Origin: an uncultured Bacteroidia bacterium
GTDB lineage: Bacteria > Bacteroidota > Bacteroidia > Bacteroidales > UBA932
Direction of reading: 5' to 3'
Assembly: GCA_902774045.1 (NCBI GenBank)
Contig: CACYGW010000004.1
Coordinates: 1-64,000 of the forward strand
DNA length: 64,000 bases
The notes below the pieces were generated by a model. The model saw nothing but the letters and a program-made list of their open reading frames with translations, did no database searches and was not told the DNA's origin. The position numbers were made by a program, and so were the translations under genes. Positions 45,306 through 54,722 of this stretch are shown in pieces. The number at the start of each line of letters is the position of its first letter. Positions within the stretch are counted from its first letter, which is position 1.

Positions 45306-46076
45306 ATGATTGGAGTATTTGATTCAGGATGCGGAGGACTGTCCGTTCTAAAGGAAATCATCAAGCTTCTGCCTGATGAAAAATACATCTATCTTGCAGA
45401 TAACGCCCATTGCCCCTACGGGGAAAAGACAAAGGAGTATATTACCGACAGATGCCGAGAGATAACCCGCCTTCTTATGTCTAAGGGCGCAGAAATCATA
45501 GTGGTTGCCTGCAATACCGCTACGGCTGCCGCCATCTCTTCTTTAAGAAGCGAATTTCCCATTAAGTTCATAGGAATGGAGCCGGCGGTGAAGCCTGCTG
45601 CCCTGGGAACGAAAAGCGGGGTAATCGGAGTTCTGGCTACGGCAGGCACTCTTAAAGGCTCCAAGTATCTGGCTACAAAGAGTAATTACGAGGATGGCTG
45701 CAAGATAGTGGAGCACGTTGGGGAGGGCTTTGTAGAGATTGTAGAAAACGGCACTGCCAATACCCCCCAGGCTGCCCAGACCGTGCGCCGCAGCCTTTAT
45801 CCTCTTTTGGACCAGGGAGCGGACACAATAGTTCTGGGCTGCACCCATTATCCCTTCCTTCTTCCCCAGCTTCAGGAGCAGGCTGCTGCCTATTACGGCG
45901 GAAAGGTGCTCTGCCGCTTCATAGACCCTGCCCCGGCCGTGGCCAACCACCTTGTAGATGTTATGAGGGAAGAGGGCCTGCTAAAAGATTCCCCCCAGGA
46001 AGGCGGAGGCAGCGTAGAACTTATTGCAACCGGCAGCCCAGAGCGCCTGGTGCAGCTTTATTCCAAGATTTCTTAA
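45306..46076 (+). CDS. murI: Glutamate racemase
   Basis: A 256-residue enzyme that converts L- to D-glutamate for peptidoglycan. Both catalytic cysteine motifs are present (IVVACNTATAAA and VLGCTHYPFLLPQ), as is the opening MIGVFDSGCGGLSVL. The start is the ATG at 45306; an open frame to 45195 is an extension into the helicase gene. A near-consensus box TATATTCG at 45294-45301 lies just before the start, so murI may have its own promoter and a very short leader. Confidence 0.97.
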   Translation: MIGVFDSGCGGLSVLKEIIKLLPDEKYIYLADNAHCPYGEKTKEYITDRCREITRLLMSKGAEIIVVACNTATAAAISSLRSEFPIKFIGMEPAVKPAALGTKSGVIGVLATAGTLKGSKYLATKSNYEDGCKIVEHVGEGFVEIVENGTANTPQAAQTVRRSLYPLLDQGADTIVLGCTHYPFLLPQLQEQAAAYYGGKVLCRFIDPAPAVANHLVDVMREEGLLKDSPQEGGGSVELIATGSPERLVQLYSKIS

Positions 46077-46103
46077 ACCAAAAACTAATAATTCAAATCA
46101 GAT

Positions 46104-47255
46104 ATGGCAGAATTCAAAGATTATAATCATAGTTTTATACAACTCGTTAAAACTTCAATTAATAAGAATAAGTTTTTTGCCCTTTCAACTTTTGCGCTGC
46201 TGTTTGCCTTTGTGACGTGTACCCCCGAGGACAAGAATAACGGAGGGAATGGTGGAAATCAGAACAATCCGGAAAAACTCACCATCACTGGCGATGCCTT
46301 GGACGTGACAGATCATTCCGCTATGCTCACGGGTTATGCCAACCTCCCGTTTGAGTTGGGAGATGCTGAAGTGGGTATTATGTATGATAAGAGCCAATCT
46401 TTTGCGGATGTCACGAAAGTTGTTGCAACTGGATTGGATGGCAATAATAAGTTTACGGTTATGGTCATTAGCCTGGAACCAAGTACGACCTATTATTACA
46501 AGTCCTACGTCCAGAATGGAATGACCCTTAAGTGCGGTGATGTGAAGTCGTTCACTACCAATGAGTCAACAATTCCTGTTGGAGCCGTGGACCTTGGTAT
46601 CGTTATGACCAGAGAAGACGGAAGCACCTACAACCTGTACTGGTCAAAATCCAATCTTTCCACCAGCGGACTTTGCGCCAATCCCGAGGATTATGGAGAC
46701 TATTATGCCTGGGGAGAGACGGAACCGTATTATACGGAGGGTCATAGTCAGGATATTCCTTGCAGCAACTGGCGTTCTCGTACAAATCCTGAGATTACCG
46801 GTTACAATTTTTCGTCTTATAAGTGGTACAATGATTTACAATCCACCTTTTCGAAGTACAATACGAGCAGTTCGCATGGTCCTGTAGATAACAAGACGGA
46901 ACTGGATCCGGAGGACGATGTTGCCCACGTTAAACTCGGCGGCAACTGGCGTATGCCCACGGATGCTGAGTGGACGGCACTTCGAACCCGGTGCACCTGG
47001 ACTTGGACGACACAGAATGGCATTAACGGCAGCCTGGTAACCGCTTCCAACGGTAACAGTATCTTCCTTCCCGCAGCTGGAGTCCGGTGTGGCACCTACC
47101 TCAACTCTGCAGGGGTTATCGGCCACTACTGGTCTTCTTCCATCGATGTGATCTCCCCGAACGAAGTGTGGGATGCCGGCTTCGATTCCGGCAGTGTCAG
47201 CAGGGGCAACGGCCTCCGTTGCGACGGGTTCTCTGTCCGTCCTGTTTCAGAATAA
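46104..47255 (+). CDS. FISUMP-type surface lipoprotein
   Basis: A 383-residue protein. An unusual 23-residue polar N-terminus precedes the hydrophobic segment (KFFALSTFALLFAFVTC); VTC fits a lipobox with Cys39. A Gly/Asn-rich linker follows, then an FN3-like domain (about 55-155; ALDVTDHSAMLTGYANLPF, LEPSTTYYYKSYV). The C-terminal domain resembles Fibrobacter succinogenes major paralogous (FISUMP) domains (YYAWGETEP, GGNWRMPTDAEWTAL, FLPAAGVRCGTYL, HYWSSS, GLRCDGFSVRPV). These are surface proteins of unknown role. The gene is more AT-rich than its neighbours and is followed by its own terminator, so it may be a recent insertion between murI and fumarase. Confidence 0.8.
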   Translation: MAEFKDYNHSFIQLVKTSINKNKFFALSTFALLFAFVTCTPEDKNNGGNGGNQNNPEKLTITGDALDVTDHSAMLTGYANLPFELGDAEVGIMYDKSQSFADVTKVVATGLDGNNKFTVMVISLEPSTTYYYKSYVQNGMTLKCGDVKSFTTNESTIPVGAVDLGIVMTREDGSTYNLYWSKSNLSTSGLCANPEDYGDYYAWGETEPYYTEGHSQDIPCSNWRSRTNPEITGYNFSSYKWYNDLQSTFSKYNTSSSHGPVDNKTELDPEDDVAHVKLGGNWRMPTDAEWTALRTRCTWTWTTQNGINGSLVTASNGNSIFLPAAGVRCGTYLNSAGVIGHYWSSSIDVISPNEVWDAGFDSGSVSRGNGLRCDGFSVRPVSE

Positions 47256-47277
47256 GAGGGAAAGTATGGAAAAATAG

Positions 47278-47303
47278 CAAGGATGGCCGAATAGCCATCC
47301 TTG
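47278..47303 (+). terminator. Hairpin terminator after the FISUMP-type gene
   Basis: A perfect 10-bp stem, CAAGGATGGC with GCCATCCTTG, closes a 6-nt loop 22 nt after the stop. Only a weak T-rich tail (TTAGTCTT) follows. Function as a transcription end is probable from placement. Confidence 0.7.
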
Positions 47304-47395
47304 TTAGTCTTGCCCCAAGAATACGTGAAGGAAAAGATGTTATAAAATATCTAAAATTCAAAACGTCTGAGGTGCGTCCAAATCATCCTAAATAA

Positions 47396-47427
47396 TTTGC
47401 AGAGGTCGTGTGGATTTTTTAACTTTG
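47396..47427 (+). promoter_or_regulatory. Promoter of the fumarase gene
   Basis: TTTG at 47396-47399, a 20-nt gap and TAACTTTG at 47420-47427 are a full match to the Bacteroidota consensus. The ATG is 28 nt downstream. The 200-bp gap around it holds otherwise only the preceding terminator. Confidence 0.8.
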
Positions 47428-47455
47428 AAAGAGTAAAACAATAATAGTTATAATA

Positions 47456-49072
47456 ATGGCAGAATTCAAGTATGCGCCGATGTTTCAGACCGGCCCGGAC
47501 ACAACAGAGTATTACAAACTTACAAGCGATTATGTTTCAGTAGGAGAGTTTGAGGGGAAGCCCATCCTCAAGATAGAAAAGGAGGCCCTTACCCTTCTTG
47601 CCAGACAGGCATTCAGGGACGTAAACTTCCTTTTGCGCCCGGAGCACAATGCCCAGGTGGCAAAGATTCTAACGGATCCAGAGGCATCGGACAACGACAA
47701 ATACGTTGCCCTTATGTTCCTTAGGAACGCAGAGGTGGCAGCCAAGGGCAAACTTCCTTTCTGCCAGGATACCGGCACCGCCATTATTCACGGAGAAAAG
47801 GGACAGCAGGTCTGGACCGGCTTCGACGATAAAGAAGCCCTCTCGAAGGGTGTGTTCGACACCTACACCACAGAGAACCTGCGCTACAGCCAGAACGCCC
47901 CTCTGGATATGTACAAGGAGGTTAACACCAAGTGCAACCTTCCCGCCCAGATAGACATAGATGCAGAGGAAGGGATGGAGTACAAGTTCCTCTGCGTAGT
48001 AAAGGGCGGCGGCTCCGCCAACAAGAGCTACCTTTACCAGATGACAAAGGCAGTGCTTAATCCGGACACCCTGGTTCCCTTCCTGGTAGAGAAGATGAAG
48101 ACTCTTGGAACGGCTGCCTGCCCTCCTTATCATATTGCCTTTGTAATCGGAGGTACCTCGGCAGAGAAGAACCTTCTTACAGTCAAGTTGGCTTCTACCC
48201 ACTACTACGACAATCTGCCCACTACGGGAGACGAAACCGGCCGCGCTTTCCGCGACATCGCCCTTGAAGAAGAGGTTTGGAAAGAGGCCTGCAAGATTGG
48301 TCTTGGCGCACAGTTCGGCGGCAAATACTTTGCCCACGACATTAGAATAATCCGTCTTCCCCGTCACGGAGCGTCCTGCCCCATTGGCCTTGGAGTAAGT
48401 TGCTCTGCAGACCGCAACATCAAGGCAAAGATAGATAAGGACGGCGTCTGGATAGAGAAACTGGACGACAACCCCACCCGTCTTATTCCGGAGGCCCTGC
48501 GCCAGGCCGGAGAAGGCGGCGGAGTAAAGATTAATCTTGACCGTCCCATCAAGGAAGTGCTTGCAGACCTTACAAAATACCCTGTTTCTACCCGTCTCAG
48601 CCTTAGCGGCACCATCATTGTGGCCCGCGACATAGCCCACGCCCGTCTTAAGGAGCGTCTGGACAGGGGCGAGGACCTGCCACAGTACTTCAAGGACCAC
48701 CCTGTATTCTATGCAGGCCCGGCCAAGACTCCGGAAGGAATGCCCTGCGGTTCCATGGGCCCCACAACTGCCCAGAGAATGGACCCTTACGTAGATTTGT
48801 TCCAGAGCAAGGGCGGCAGTATGATTATGATAGCCAAGGGTAACCGCACGCAGCAGGTAACTGATGCCTGCAAGAAATACGGCGGCTTCTATCTTGGCTC
48901 CATAGGCGGCCCGGCAGCCGTGCTCAGCAGCGACGGCATCAAGAGCATCGAGTGCGTAGAGTACCCGGACCTTGGAATGGAGGCAATATGGAAGATAAAA
49001 GTAGAGGACTTCCCGGCCTTCATACTTGTAGACGACAAGGGCAACGACTTCTTTAAAAAGCTTGGTCTCTAG
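47456..49072 (+). CDS. Fumarate hydratase class I (Fe-S)
   Basis: A 538-residue one-chain class I fumarase, interconverting fumarate and malate. The N-terminal half carries [16 protein letters not shown] with the first cluster cysteine and [37 protein letters not shown] and [16 protein letters not shown] follow. The C-terminal half has the swivelling domain ([52 protein letters not shown]). Length and layout match the two-domain FumA/FumB type. The isomerase homologue begins at the base after the stop. Confidence 0.96.
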   Translation: MAEFKYAPMFQTGPDTTEYYKLTSDYVSVGEFEGKPILKIEKEALTLLARQAFRDVNFLLRPEHNAQVAKILTDPEASDNDKYVALMFLRNAEVAAKGKLPFCQDTGTAIIHGEKGQQVWTGFDDKEALSKGVFDTYTTENLRYSQNAPLDMYKEVNTKCNLPAQIDIDAEEGMEYKFLCVVKGGGSANKSYLYQMTKAVLNPDTLVPFLVEKMKTLGTAACPPYHIAFVIGGTSAEKNLLTVKLASTHYYDNLPTTGDETGRAFRDIALEEEVWKEACKIGLGAQFGGKYFAHDIRIIRLPRHGASCPIGLGVSCSADRNIKAKIDKDGVWIEKLDDNPTRLIPEALRQAGEGGGVKINLDRPIKEVLADLTKYPVSTRLSLSGTIIVARDIAHARLKERLDRGEDLPQYFKDHPVFYAGPAKTPEGMPCGSMGPTTAQRMDPYVDLFQSKGGSMIMIAKGNRTQQVTDACKKYGGFYLGSIGGPAAVLSSDGIKSIECVEYPDLGMEAIWKIKVEDFPAFILVDDKGNDFFKKLGL

Positions 49073-50113
49073 ATGGAAGAGAAGAAACTGTATCCGATGA
49101 AGGTGATTCCCAAGGTGATAGAACTCCCTTGGGGCACTTTTACCCATATTGTGGCCGACCTTGGATACGAAGAGTCCAAGATTGGTAGCGGCTATCTTGC
49201 CGGCGACACCCTTGAGGATGTGATGGAGACTTATTTCGAGCGTGTCGTTGGCGATGATAACTTTGCCTTCTACGGCCGCCAGTTTCCGCTTTCCATAGCA
49301 GCCCTGGATATACGCAGGGGGCTTGGCCCTGTGAGCGTCTGCCCGCCGGACGAACTGGCCCAGGAGCGATACGACGCCCTTGGCAAGAAGAAACTATGGT
49401 ATGTTGCCAAGGCTTATGCCGATGCTGCCGTTTTCCTTGGCTTTAATGAGGCTCTGGACGCTTCGCGTCTTTACGAATCTTCCGCAGACGGCTCCCTGCC
49501 CTCGCTCCTTCACAGGGAAACCGCCCATATGGGGGATTTCTTTGTGATAGAGCCCGGTACCGTTCACGCTGCGCAGAACGTTAAACTTATAGAAGTTTCG
49601 GAGGCATCGGGACTGGATTTCGTGATTTTCGGGGACGATACTGCCCTGGATTCCCTGGTGGAGGCCCTTGACTTTATAGAACTTGGCCCTTGCAAGGAGG
49701 ACGAAGACCATCATCACGCCCACGCAGACCAGGACAAGGTTTCCCGCACACTTGAAAAATGCGACGAGTTCGCGGTCACCGAGATTCATCTTACCGATGC
49801 TCTTCACATCTATACAGAGCAGTTCGGCTCCTTCATAATTTACTCCTGCCTTGGCGGAGAGGTGTCCTTCCAGTTCCCCAAGGACGGGCCCACGGGAATG
49901 GATACCTATCTTCTTGCCGCAGGCGAGACCCTGCTCATTCCTGCGGAGCTGCAAGACTTCTACATTGTACCTATCGACAGAGGTTCGCTTCTTCTGGAAG
50001 CATCGGTCCCTCCCCATAAGATGGAGGACTCCTATCTGCCGGAGGAACATCATCACCACGACCACGACCATTGTGACCACGACCACTGTGGGCACCATCA
50101 CCACGAAAACTGA
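49073..50113 (+). CDS. Mannose-6-phosphate isomerase class I homologue with altered metal site and His-rich tail
   Basis: A 346-residue cupin-fold protein of the type I phosphomannose isomerase family (KVIELPWGTFTHIVADLGYE, GDFFVIEPGTVHAAQNVKLI, AAGETLLIPAELQDFYIV). In active members zinc is held by QxH, Glu and His; here the equivalents of QVHP and GKTE read S88-V-C90-P and GKKK (Lys107), leaving only His165. A His/Asp-rich loop (EDHHHAHADQ, about 208-218) and a C-terminal tail of His and Asp with two Cys (EEHHHHDHDHCDHDHCGHHH) could bind several metal ions. The family assignment is firm; isomerase activity is doubtful. Located between fumarase and the S4 protein. Confidence 0.8.
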   Translation: MEEKKLYPMKVIPKVIELPWGTFTHIVADLGYEESKIGSGYLAGDTLEDVMETYFERVVGDDNFAFYGRQFPLSIAALDIRRGLGPVSVCPPDELAQERYDALGKKKLWYVAKAYADAAVFLGFNEALDASRLYESSADGSLPSLLHRETAHMGDFFVIEPGTVHAAQNVKLIEVSEASGLDFVIFGDDTALDSLVEALDFIELGPCKEDEDHHHAHADQDKVSRTLEKCDEFAVTEIHLTDALHIYTEQFGSFIIYSCLGGEVSFQFPKDGPTGMDTYLLAAGETLLIPAELQDFYIVPIDRGSLLLEASVPPHKMEDSYLPEEHHHHDHDHCDHDHCGHHHHEN

Positions 50114-50118
50114 TAATT

Positions 50119-50568
50119 ATGGCAGACAGCGTAAGAATAGACAAATATCTTTGGGCCATTAGGGTTTACAAGACCCGCTCTGATGCCACCGATGCCTGCA
50201 ACGGCAACAAAGTTAAAGTCGGCGGCCAGAATGCCAAGCCTTCCAAAATGGTAAAGGTGGGCGAGGTAATAGAGGTGCGCAAGGGGGCTATCGCCCTTAC
50301 CTTCAAGGTAAAGGCTCTGCTGGAGAAACGCGTGGGAGCGGCTCTTGTAAGCGATTATGCCATAAACCAGACTCCTCAGGCGGAACTGGACAAACTAAAG
50401 ACTCCTGTAGAAACCTTCTTCGTGCGAAGGGACAGGGGAGCGGGCCGTCCCACCAAGAAGGACCGTCGCGAGATGGATTCCCTTCAGGGGGATATGGACT
50501 TCGGCTTTGACGACATCCCTGACGATGTCGCAAAGCACTTCGGCCTTACAGAAGACGATGATTTTTAA
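50119..50568 (+). CDS. S4-domain RNA-binding protein (Hsp15/HslR-like)
   Basis: A 149-residue protein. The S4 domain occupies the first ~65 residues (VRIDKYLWAIRVYKTRSDAT, GNKVKVGGQNAKPSKMVKVG). A charged tail follows (FFVRRDRGAGRPTKKDRREMD) and an acidic end. Hsp15 binds stalled 50S subunits carrying a nascent chain and helps recycle them; the similarity here covers the S4 domain and the basic tail. It starts 5 nt after the isomerase stop. Confidence 0.92.
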   Translation: MADSVRIDKYLWAIRVYKTRSDATDACNGNKVKVGGQNAKPSKMVKVGEVIEVRKGAIALTFKVKALLEKRVGAALVSDYAINQTPQAELDKLKTPVETFFVRRDRGAGRPTKKDRREMDSLQGDMDFGFDDIPDDVAKHFGLTEDDDF

Positions 50569-50578
50569 AACTATATTT

Positions 50579-52567
50579 ATGAAACGTATATTTACACTTG
50601 GGCTTGTCCTGCTTGTGGCAGTGCAGGCATTTGCCGCCGGCAAACCCAAAACCTACTTTGTTGACTCTCCTGACGGAAAGATTTCGGCCACGGTATCCGT
50701 TGGCGATGGTATCTCTTATACAGTCTGTCGCGACGGGCACCAGCTTCTGGCACCATCGGCAATAGCAATGACATTATCGGACGGTATAGTATATGGCGAT
50801 GTTTTGGATAAGGTGAGCAAGGTTAAGAAGGCAAGTGCCAGCGTAGTTAAGCCGGCCTACCCTTACAAGAAGGCATCGGTTAAAGATGAATACAATCAGA
50901 TTACCCTGGTGTTCAAGGAGTTCGACCTTGTCTTCCGTGCCTATGACGATGGTATAGCCTATCGCTTCGTTTCAAAGCGCAAGGGTGCCTACACCGTTGA
51001 TGCAGAGAAGGCGGAGTTCCGCTTTGCAGATGATCCTATGGCCTATGTGTCTTATGTCTACGGAGAAGAGAGGCCTATAGACAAGCAACTCATGAACTCT
51101 CAGGAGAATCTGTACGAGTACATGCACCTTTCTCAGTGGAACAAGGCCAGGATAGCCTATGGCCCTATCTATGTTGAGGCTCCCACCGGAGAGAAACTGG
51201 TTATTACCGAGTCTGACCTTGTTGATTATGCCGGCCTTAATTTCTATGGGGCCGATGGTGGCTTTGACGGTCTCTTTGCCCGCAGGCCTTCCAGGGAAGA
51301 GGTCGGCGGCCACAATATGCTTCAGGGAATGATTCTGGAGCGCGCAGATTATATTGCGCAGTGCGAAGGCCCTAGGAACTTCCCCTGGAGAACCATAATC
51401 GTAGCTCAGGAAGAGAAGGAACTTACGGCCAGCGATATGGTCTGGAAGCTTGCTGCGGACCCTGAGGGGGATTTCTCCTGGGTTAAGCCCGGAAAAGTTG
51501 CCTGGGATTGGTGGAATGACTGGAATCTTTACGGGGTTGACTTCCGTGCCGGCATAAATAACGAGACTTACAAATATTACATCGACTTTGCTTCTTCCAA
51601 GGGCATAGAATACGTTATTCTGGACGAGGGCTGGGCCGTTAACAAGAAGACGGACCTTATGCTGGTTGTTCCGGAGATAGACCTTCCTATGCTTAGTAGC
51701 TATGCACAGTCCAAGGGCGTGGGGCTCATTCTCTGGGCAGGCTACAAGGCCTTTGACAAGGATATGGAGGGCGTGTGCGAGCATTATTCCAAGATGGGTA
51801 TCAAGGGATTCAAGATAGACTTTATGGACCGCGACGACCAGGTCGTGGTAGATTTCTACTACCGTGCCGCCGCAACCTGCGCCAAGTACGGCCTTATGGC
51901 AGACTTCCACGGGGCCTTCAAGCCTTCCGGCCTTAACCGTACCTGGCCCAATGTGGTTAACTTCGAGGGTGTCTATGGCCTTGAGCAGATGAAGTGGAGC
52001 GGCGGAGATATGGTTACCCACGATGTTACCATTCCTTTTATCCGTATGGTGGCAGGTCCTATGGACTACACCCAGGGTGCTATGCGCAATGCTACCAAGA
52101 ATAACTATCGTCCTATAGGTACAGAGCCTATGAGCCAGGGTACAAGGTGCCGTCAGCTTGCAGAGTACATGATATTCGATGCGCCTCTTTCTATGCTTTG
52201 CGATTCTCCTTCCAATTATCTTGCAGAGCCCGAGTGCACGGATTTCATCGCTTCCGTTCCTACGGTCTGGGACGAAACCGTACCTGTGGCCGCCAAGATT
52301 CGCGAGTATGTGGTCATTGCCCGCCGCAGCGGACAGACCTGGTATGTGGGCGCCATTACAAGCTGGGATGCCCGCGAACTGGAGCTTGACCTTAGCTTTA
52401 TCCCTGAGGATAATTACCATATGACTGTTTTCCGCGACGGTATCAATGCAGACCGTGCGGCCCGCGACTACAAGAAAGAGGAACTTACTCTTCCCACCTG
52501 CCGTAAGGTTAAGATTTCTATGGCTCCCGGCGGCGGCTGGGTTGCCGTTATTAATCCCGCAGAATAA
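50579..52567 (+). CDS. GH97 glycoside hydrolase, probably retaining alpha-galactosidase type
   Basis: A 662-residue secreted enzyme with signal peptide (MKRIFTLGLVLLVAVQAFAA). I start at ATG 50579, where the signal begins; an open frame to 50507 lies inside the S4 gene. The N-terminal beta-sandwich (VDSPDGKISATVSVGDGISY), catalytic barrel (KVAWDWWNDWNLYGVDFRAG, EYVILDEGWAV) and C-terminal beta domain are those of GH97. KIDFMDRDDQ with Asp414 matches the nucleophile region of retaining members such as B. thetaiotaomicron GH97b; inverting members use a distant Glu instead. Substrate is likely alpha-galactoside. The stop overlaps the next start by one base. Confidence 0.9.
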   Translation: MKRIFTLGLVLLVAVQAFAAGKPKTYFVDSPDGKISATVSVGDGISYTVCRDGHQLLAPSAIAMTLSDGIVYGDVLDKVSKVKKASASVVKPAYPYKKASVKDEYNQITLVFKEFDLVFRAYDDGIAYRFVSKRKGAYTVDAEKAEFRFADDPMAYVSYVYGEERPIDKQLMNSQENLYEYMHLSQWNKARIAYGPIYVEAPTGEKLVITESDLVDYAGLNFYGADGGFDGLFARRPSREEVGGHNMLQGMILERADYIAQCEGPRNFPWRTIIVAQEEKELTASDMVWKLAADPEGDFSWVKPGKVAWDWWNDWNLYGVDFRAGINNETYKYYIDFASSKGIEYVILDEGWAVNKKTDLMLVVPEIDLPMLSSYAQSKGVGLILWAGYKAFDKDMEGVCEHYSKMGIKGFKIDFMDRDDQVVVDFYYRAAATCAKYGLMADFHGAFKPSGLNRTWPNVVNFEGVYGLEQMKWSGGDMVTHDVTIPFIRMVAGPMDYTQGAMRNATKNNYRPIGTEPMSQGTRCRQLAEYMIFDAPLSMLCDSPSNYLAEPECTDFIASVPTVWDETVPVAAKIREYVVIARRSGQTWYVGAITSWDARELELDLSFIPEDNYHMTVFRDGINADRAARDYKKEELTLPTCRKVKISMAPGGGWVAVINPAE

Positions 52568-54498
52568 TGAGGCGTTTTAGCGCCCCGCTTTTACCCCTTC
52601 TTCTCCTGCTTCTGTGGCCTGTTTTTAAGGGGCCTGCAAGGGCAGGAGAGGCAGAGGGAGAGCCTGTCCGTTTTGCCTTTATTACGGACAATCACTTTTC
52701 TTTTGATTCGCCTTCAATAAAAGCGCTCCGCCAGTGTATTGCGGATATCAATTCTTTGGATACTCTGGATTTTGTGCTTTTTGGGGGTGATATCACCGAT
52801 TTTGGTACCGATGCCGAGCTTCGTGCCGTAAAGTCCATGATGGACTCTCTTAAATACAAGTATTATGTGGTTGCCGGGAATCACGACGCTAAGTGGTCAG
52901 AGAGCGGCTGTAATACTTTCAAGGAGGTTTTTGGGTATGAGCATTACGAGTTCGAGCTCAAGGGATGGCGTTTTCTGGGCTGTAATTGCGGTCCTGATAT
53001 GAGGATGGCTCCGGCCCTTATCCCGCGCGAGAGTATGGAGTGGCTAAAGGGTCTTGAGGGCGGCAAGCGCAGTATTTTCGTGAACCATTACCCGCAGGAT
53101 ACCTCTGTGCTTAATTACTTCGATGTTACAAGAGAGCTTAAGAGAATAGGGGTTCAGTTAGAGATTGGCGGCCACTGGCACAGGAATCATTCCCTGAGTT
53201 ACGATGGCCTGCCTGCCGTGCTTGGGCGTTCTTCTATGGCGGACAGCCGTAAGCCTGCGGGCTATAATATTTTTGTCATTGGGGATGACGGCCGGGTATC
53301 GATAAGCGAGAGGCGTGCCTCTGAAGAAGGTCCTTTCGTGCAGTTGGCTCCCTGGTACAGCAATGAGCTAAGGCCTGTGGCCGATACTGTCAGTTACGAT
53401 GCAGACGGGCTTCCGGCTTCTTTCCCCTGGCTAAGGTATTCCGTTAACGAGGAGTATCCCCAGGTCCGGGAGGTCTGGAGGCTTCAGGAGAGCGCTAATA
53501 TAGTGGCTGGTTTTGCGAGGCTTGGAAACTGGGCCTGGTACACTACCGCGTCCGGGGAGGTTACTATGATTAATATAAGTAATGGCTCCAAGCTGTGGAC
53601 CAAGGCTTTCCCGGGCAAGATTTTTTCTACTCCGGCCCTTGGGGGGCGCTATCTTGTTTTTGGTTGTGCCGATGGTTACATATACTCGCTGGATGCCTTC
53701 TCCGGGGAGACTCTTTGGGCTCACCGGGCCGGCCGTTCAGTGCTTGGCTCTCCTGCTATCCTTGACGGGAAGGTGTTTGTGGGGGCGTCTGACGGCTGTT
53801 TCCGCTGCCTTGACTTATATACTGGTTCTGAGGTATGGAATTTTGACAAGGTAGAGGGGTTCATAGAGTGCAGGGCGTTTGTGGATGAGTCGCAAGTGGT
53901 GTTCGGGTCCTGGGGCAATAAGCTTTATTCTCTTGATACCAAAACCGGGGCTCTTCAATGGACGTGGGTTTGCGAGCGTGAGTCCAGGATGTTTTCTCCT
54001 GCGGCCGTGTGGCCGGTTAAGGCGGCCGGGCGTGTTTTCATAGCTGTGCCGGACAGGAGGGTTTATGTGCTGGATGCGGCTACGGGAAAGCAACTTTTCT
54101 ATGTTGTAGGTGGGCGCGAGGCTATTGGACTGTCTTCTGACGGGAGCCGGGTTTACGCCAAGACTATGTATCATCATTCTTATGCTTTCCGCTCCGATGT
54201 TGCTGTCCCGGAGGATACTTTTTTGCCTTTGGAAGCTCTTTGCTGGAATGTGGAGAATGGGGCTGGTTACGAGATTGGGCCTACGCCCATAGTGGAGATC
54301 GATGGAATGGTGATTACTCCTACCGATAAGGGAAATATTTTTGCTCTTTCCGATACCGATGGTTCCCTTTTATGGTACCATAAGCTTTCCTTGGCTTTGG
54401 TCAATCCTGTTGAGGCCTGGAGCGCTCCCGACGGTAAGGTTTTCCTTCTCGCTTCTACTATGGACGGGGTTATTTCCCTGATGGAAATCGAGAAATAG
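52567..54498 (+). CDS. Metallophosphoesterase with C-terminal PQQ-like beta-propeller
   Basis: A 643-residue secreted protein (signal: LLPLLLLLLWPVFKGPARA). Residues ~35-250 form a calcineurin-like phosphoesterase with all metal motifs: FITDNHFSF, LFGGDITDFG, VAGNHDAKW, VNHYPQD, GGHWHRNHS. From about 300 there are repeated WD-like blades of the PQQ type (GEVTMINISNGSKLWTKAF, YIYSLDAFSGETLWAHRAG, KLYSLDTKTGALQWTW). The propeller could bind a phosphorylated glycan or a protein partner. The one-base TAATG overlap with GH97 implies joint expression. The gene is followed by a palindromic terminator. Confidence 0.9.
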   Translation: MRRFSAPLLPLLLLLLWPVFKGPARAGEAEGEPVRFAFITDNHFSFDSPSIKALRQCIADINSLDTLDFVLFGGDITDFGTDAELRAVKSMMDSLKYKYYVVAGNHDAKWSESGCNTFKEVFGYEHYEFELKGWRFLGCNCGPDMRMAPALIPRESMEWLKGLEGGKRSIFVNHYPQDTSVLNYFDVTRELKRIGVQLEIGGHWHRNHSLSYDGLPAVLGRSSMADSRKPAGYNIFVIGDDGRVSISERRASEEGPFVQLAPWYSNELRPVADTVSYDADGLPASFPWLRYSVNEEYPQVREVWRLQESANIVAGFARLGNWAWYTTASGEVTMINISNGSKLWTKAFPGKIFSTPALGGRYLVFGCADGYIYSLDAFSGETLWAHRAGRSVLGSPAILDGKVFVGASDGCFRCLDLYTGSEVWNFDKVEGFIECRAFVDESQVVFGSWGNKLYSLDTKTGALQWTWVCERESRMFSPAAVWPVKAAGRVFIAVPDRRVYVLDAATGKQLFYVVGGREAIGLSSDGSRVYAKTMYHHSYAFRSDVAVPEDTFLPLEALCWNVENGAGYEIGPTPIVEIDGMVITPTDKGNIFALSDTDGSLLWYHKLSLALVNPVEAWSAPDGKVFLLASTMDGVISLMEIEK

Positions 54499-54529
54499 TT
54501 CCTTATAATCGATGTACCCGATGTTTGGC

Positions 54530-54563
54530 TCCTGTCGCTTGCGCGACCCTAGCCGGGTAAATG
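54530..54563 (+). repeat. Dispersed copy of the hairpin-repeat core
   Basis: The 33-base stretch from CCTGTCGCTTGCGCGACC through TAGCCGGGTAAATG is identical to the core of the third tandem copy at 14327-14359. The outer arms differ, so only the core moved or was kept. This shows the element is a genome-dispersed family, not one local duplication. Confidence 0.85.
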
Positions 54564-54588
54564 TCTTTTGTCCGCGGACAAAAGACAT
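54561..54588 (+). terminator. 28-bp perfect palindrome, probable bidirectional terminator
   Basis: ATGTCTTTTGTCCG is followed directly by its exact complement CGGACAAAAGACAT. It lies 62 nt after the phosphoesterase stop, and TTTTATTTAT follows it. With convergent genes on both sides, a terminator is the simplest reading. Confidence 0.6.
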
Positions 54589-54722
54589 TTTATTTATACT
54601 GGGGATCTTCAATCCCCCAACCCCCCTGGCCTCCACTGGTTCGACTTTCTTCGAAAGTCTCCCTGACGTTCCGGCCGGCGCCTGATGGCGCCCGGTACAT
54701 CATACAATAGTACTTATAGAAT

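Noticed and set aside
47669-49147. 492-codon open frame on the minus strand
   Set aside because: It lies opposite fumarase, whose motifs and promoter are clear. The translation has no recognisable domain and is a product of codon bias.
50972-52420. 482-codon open frame on the minus strand
   Set aside because: It is antisense to GH97, which has full family motifs. No ribosome site or domain supports the antisense frame.
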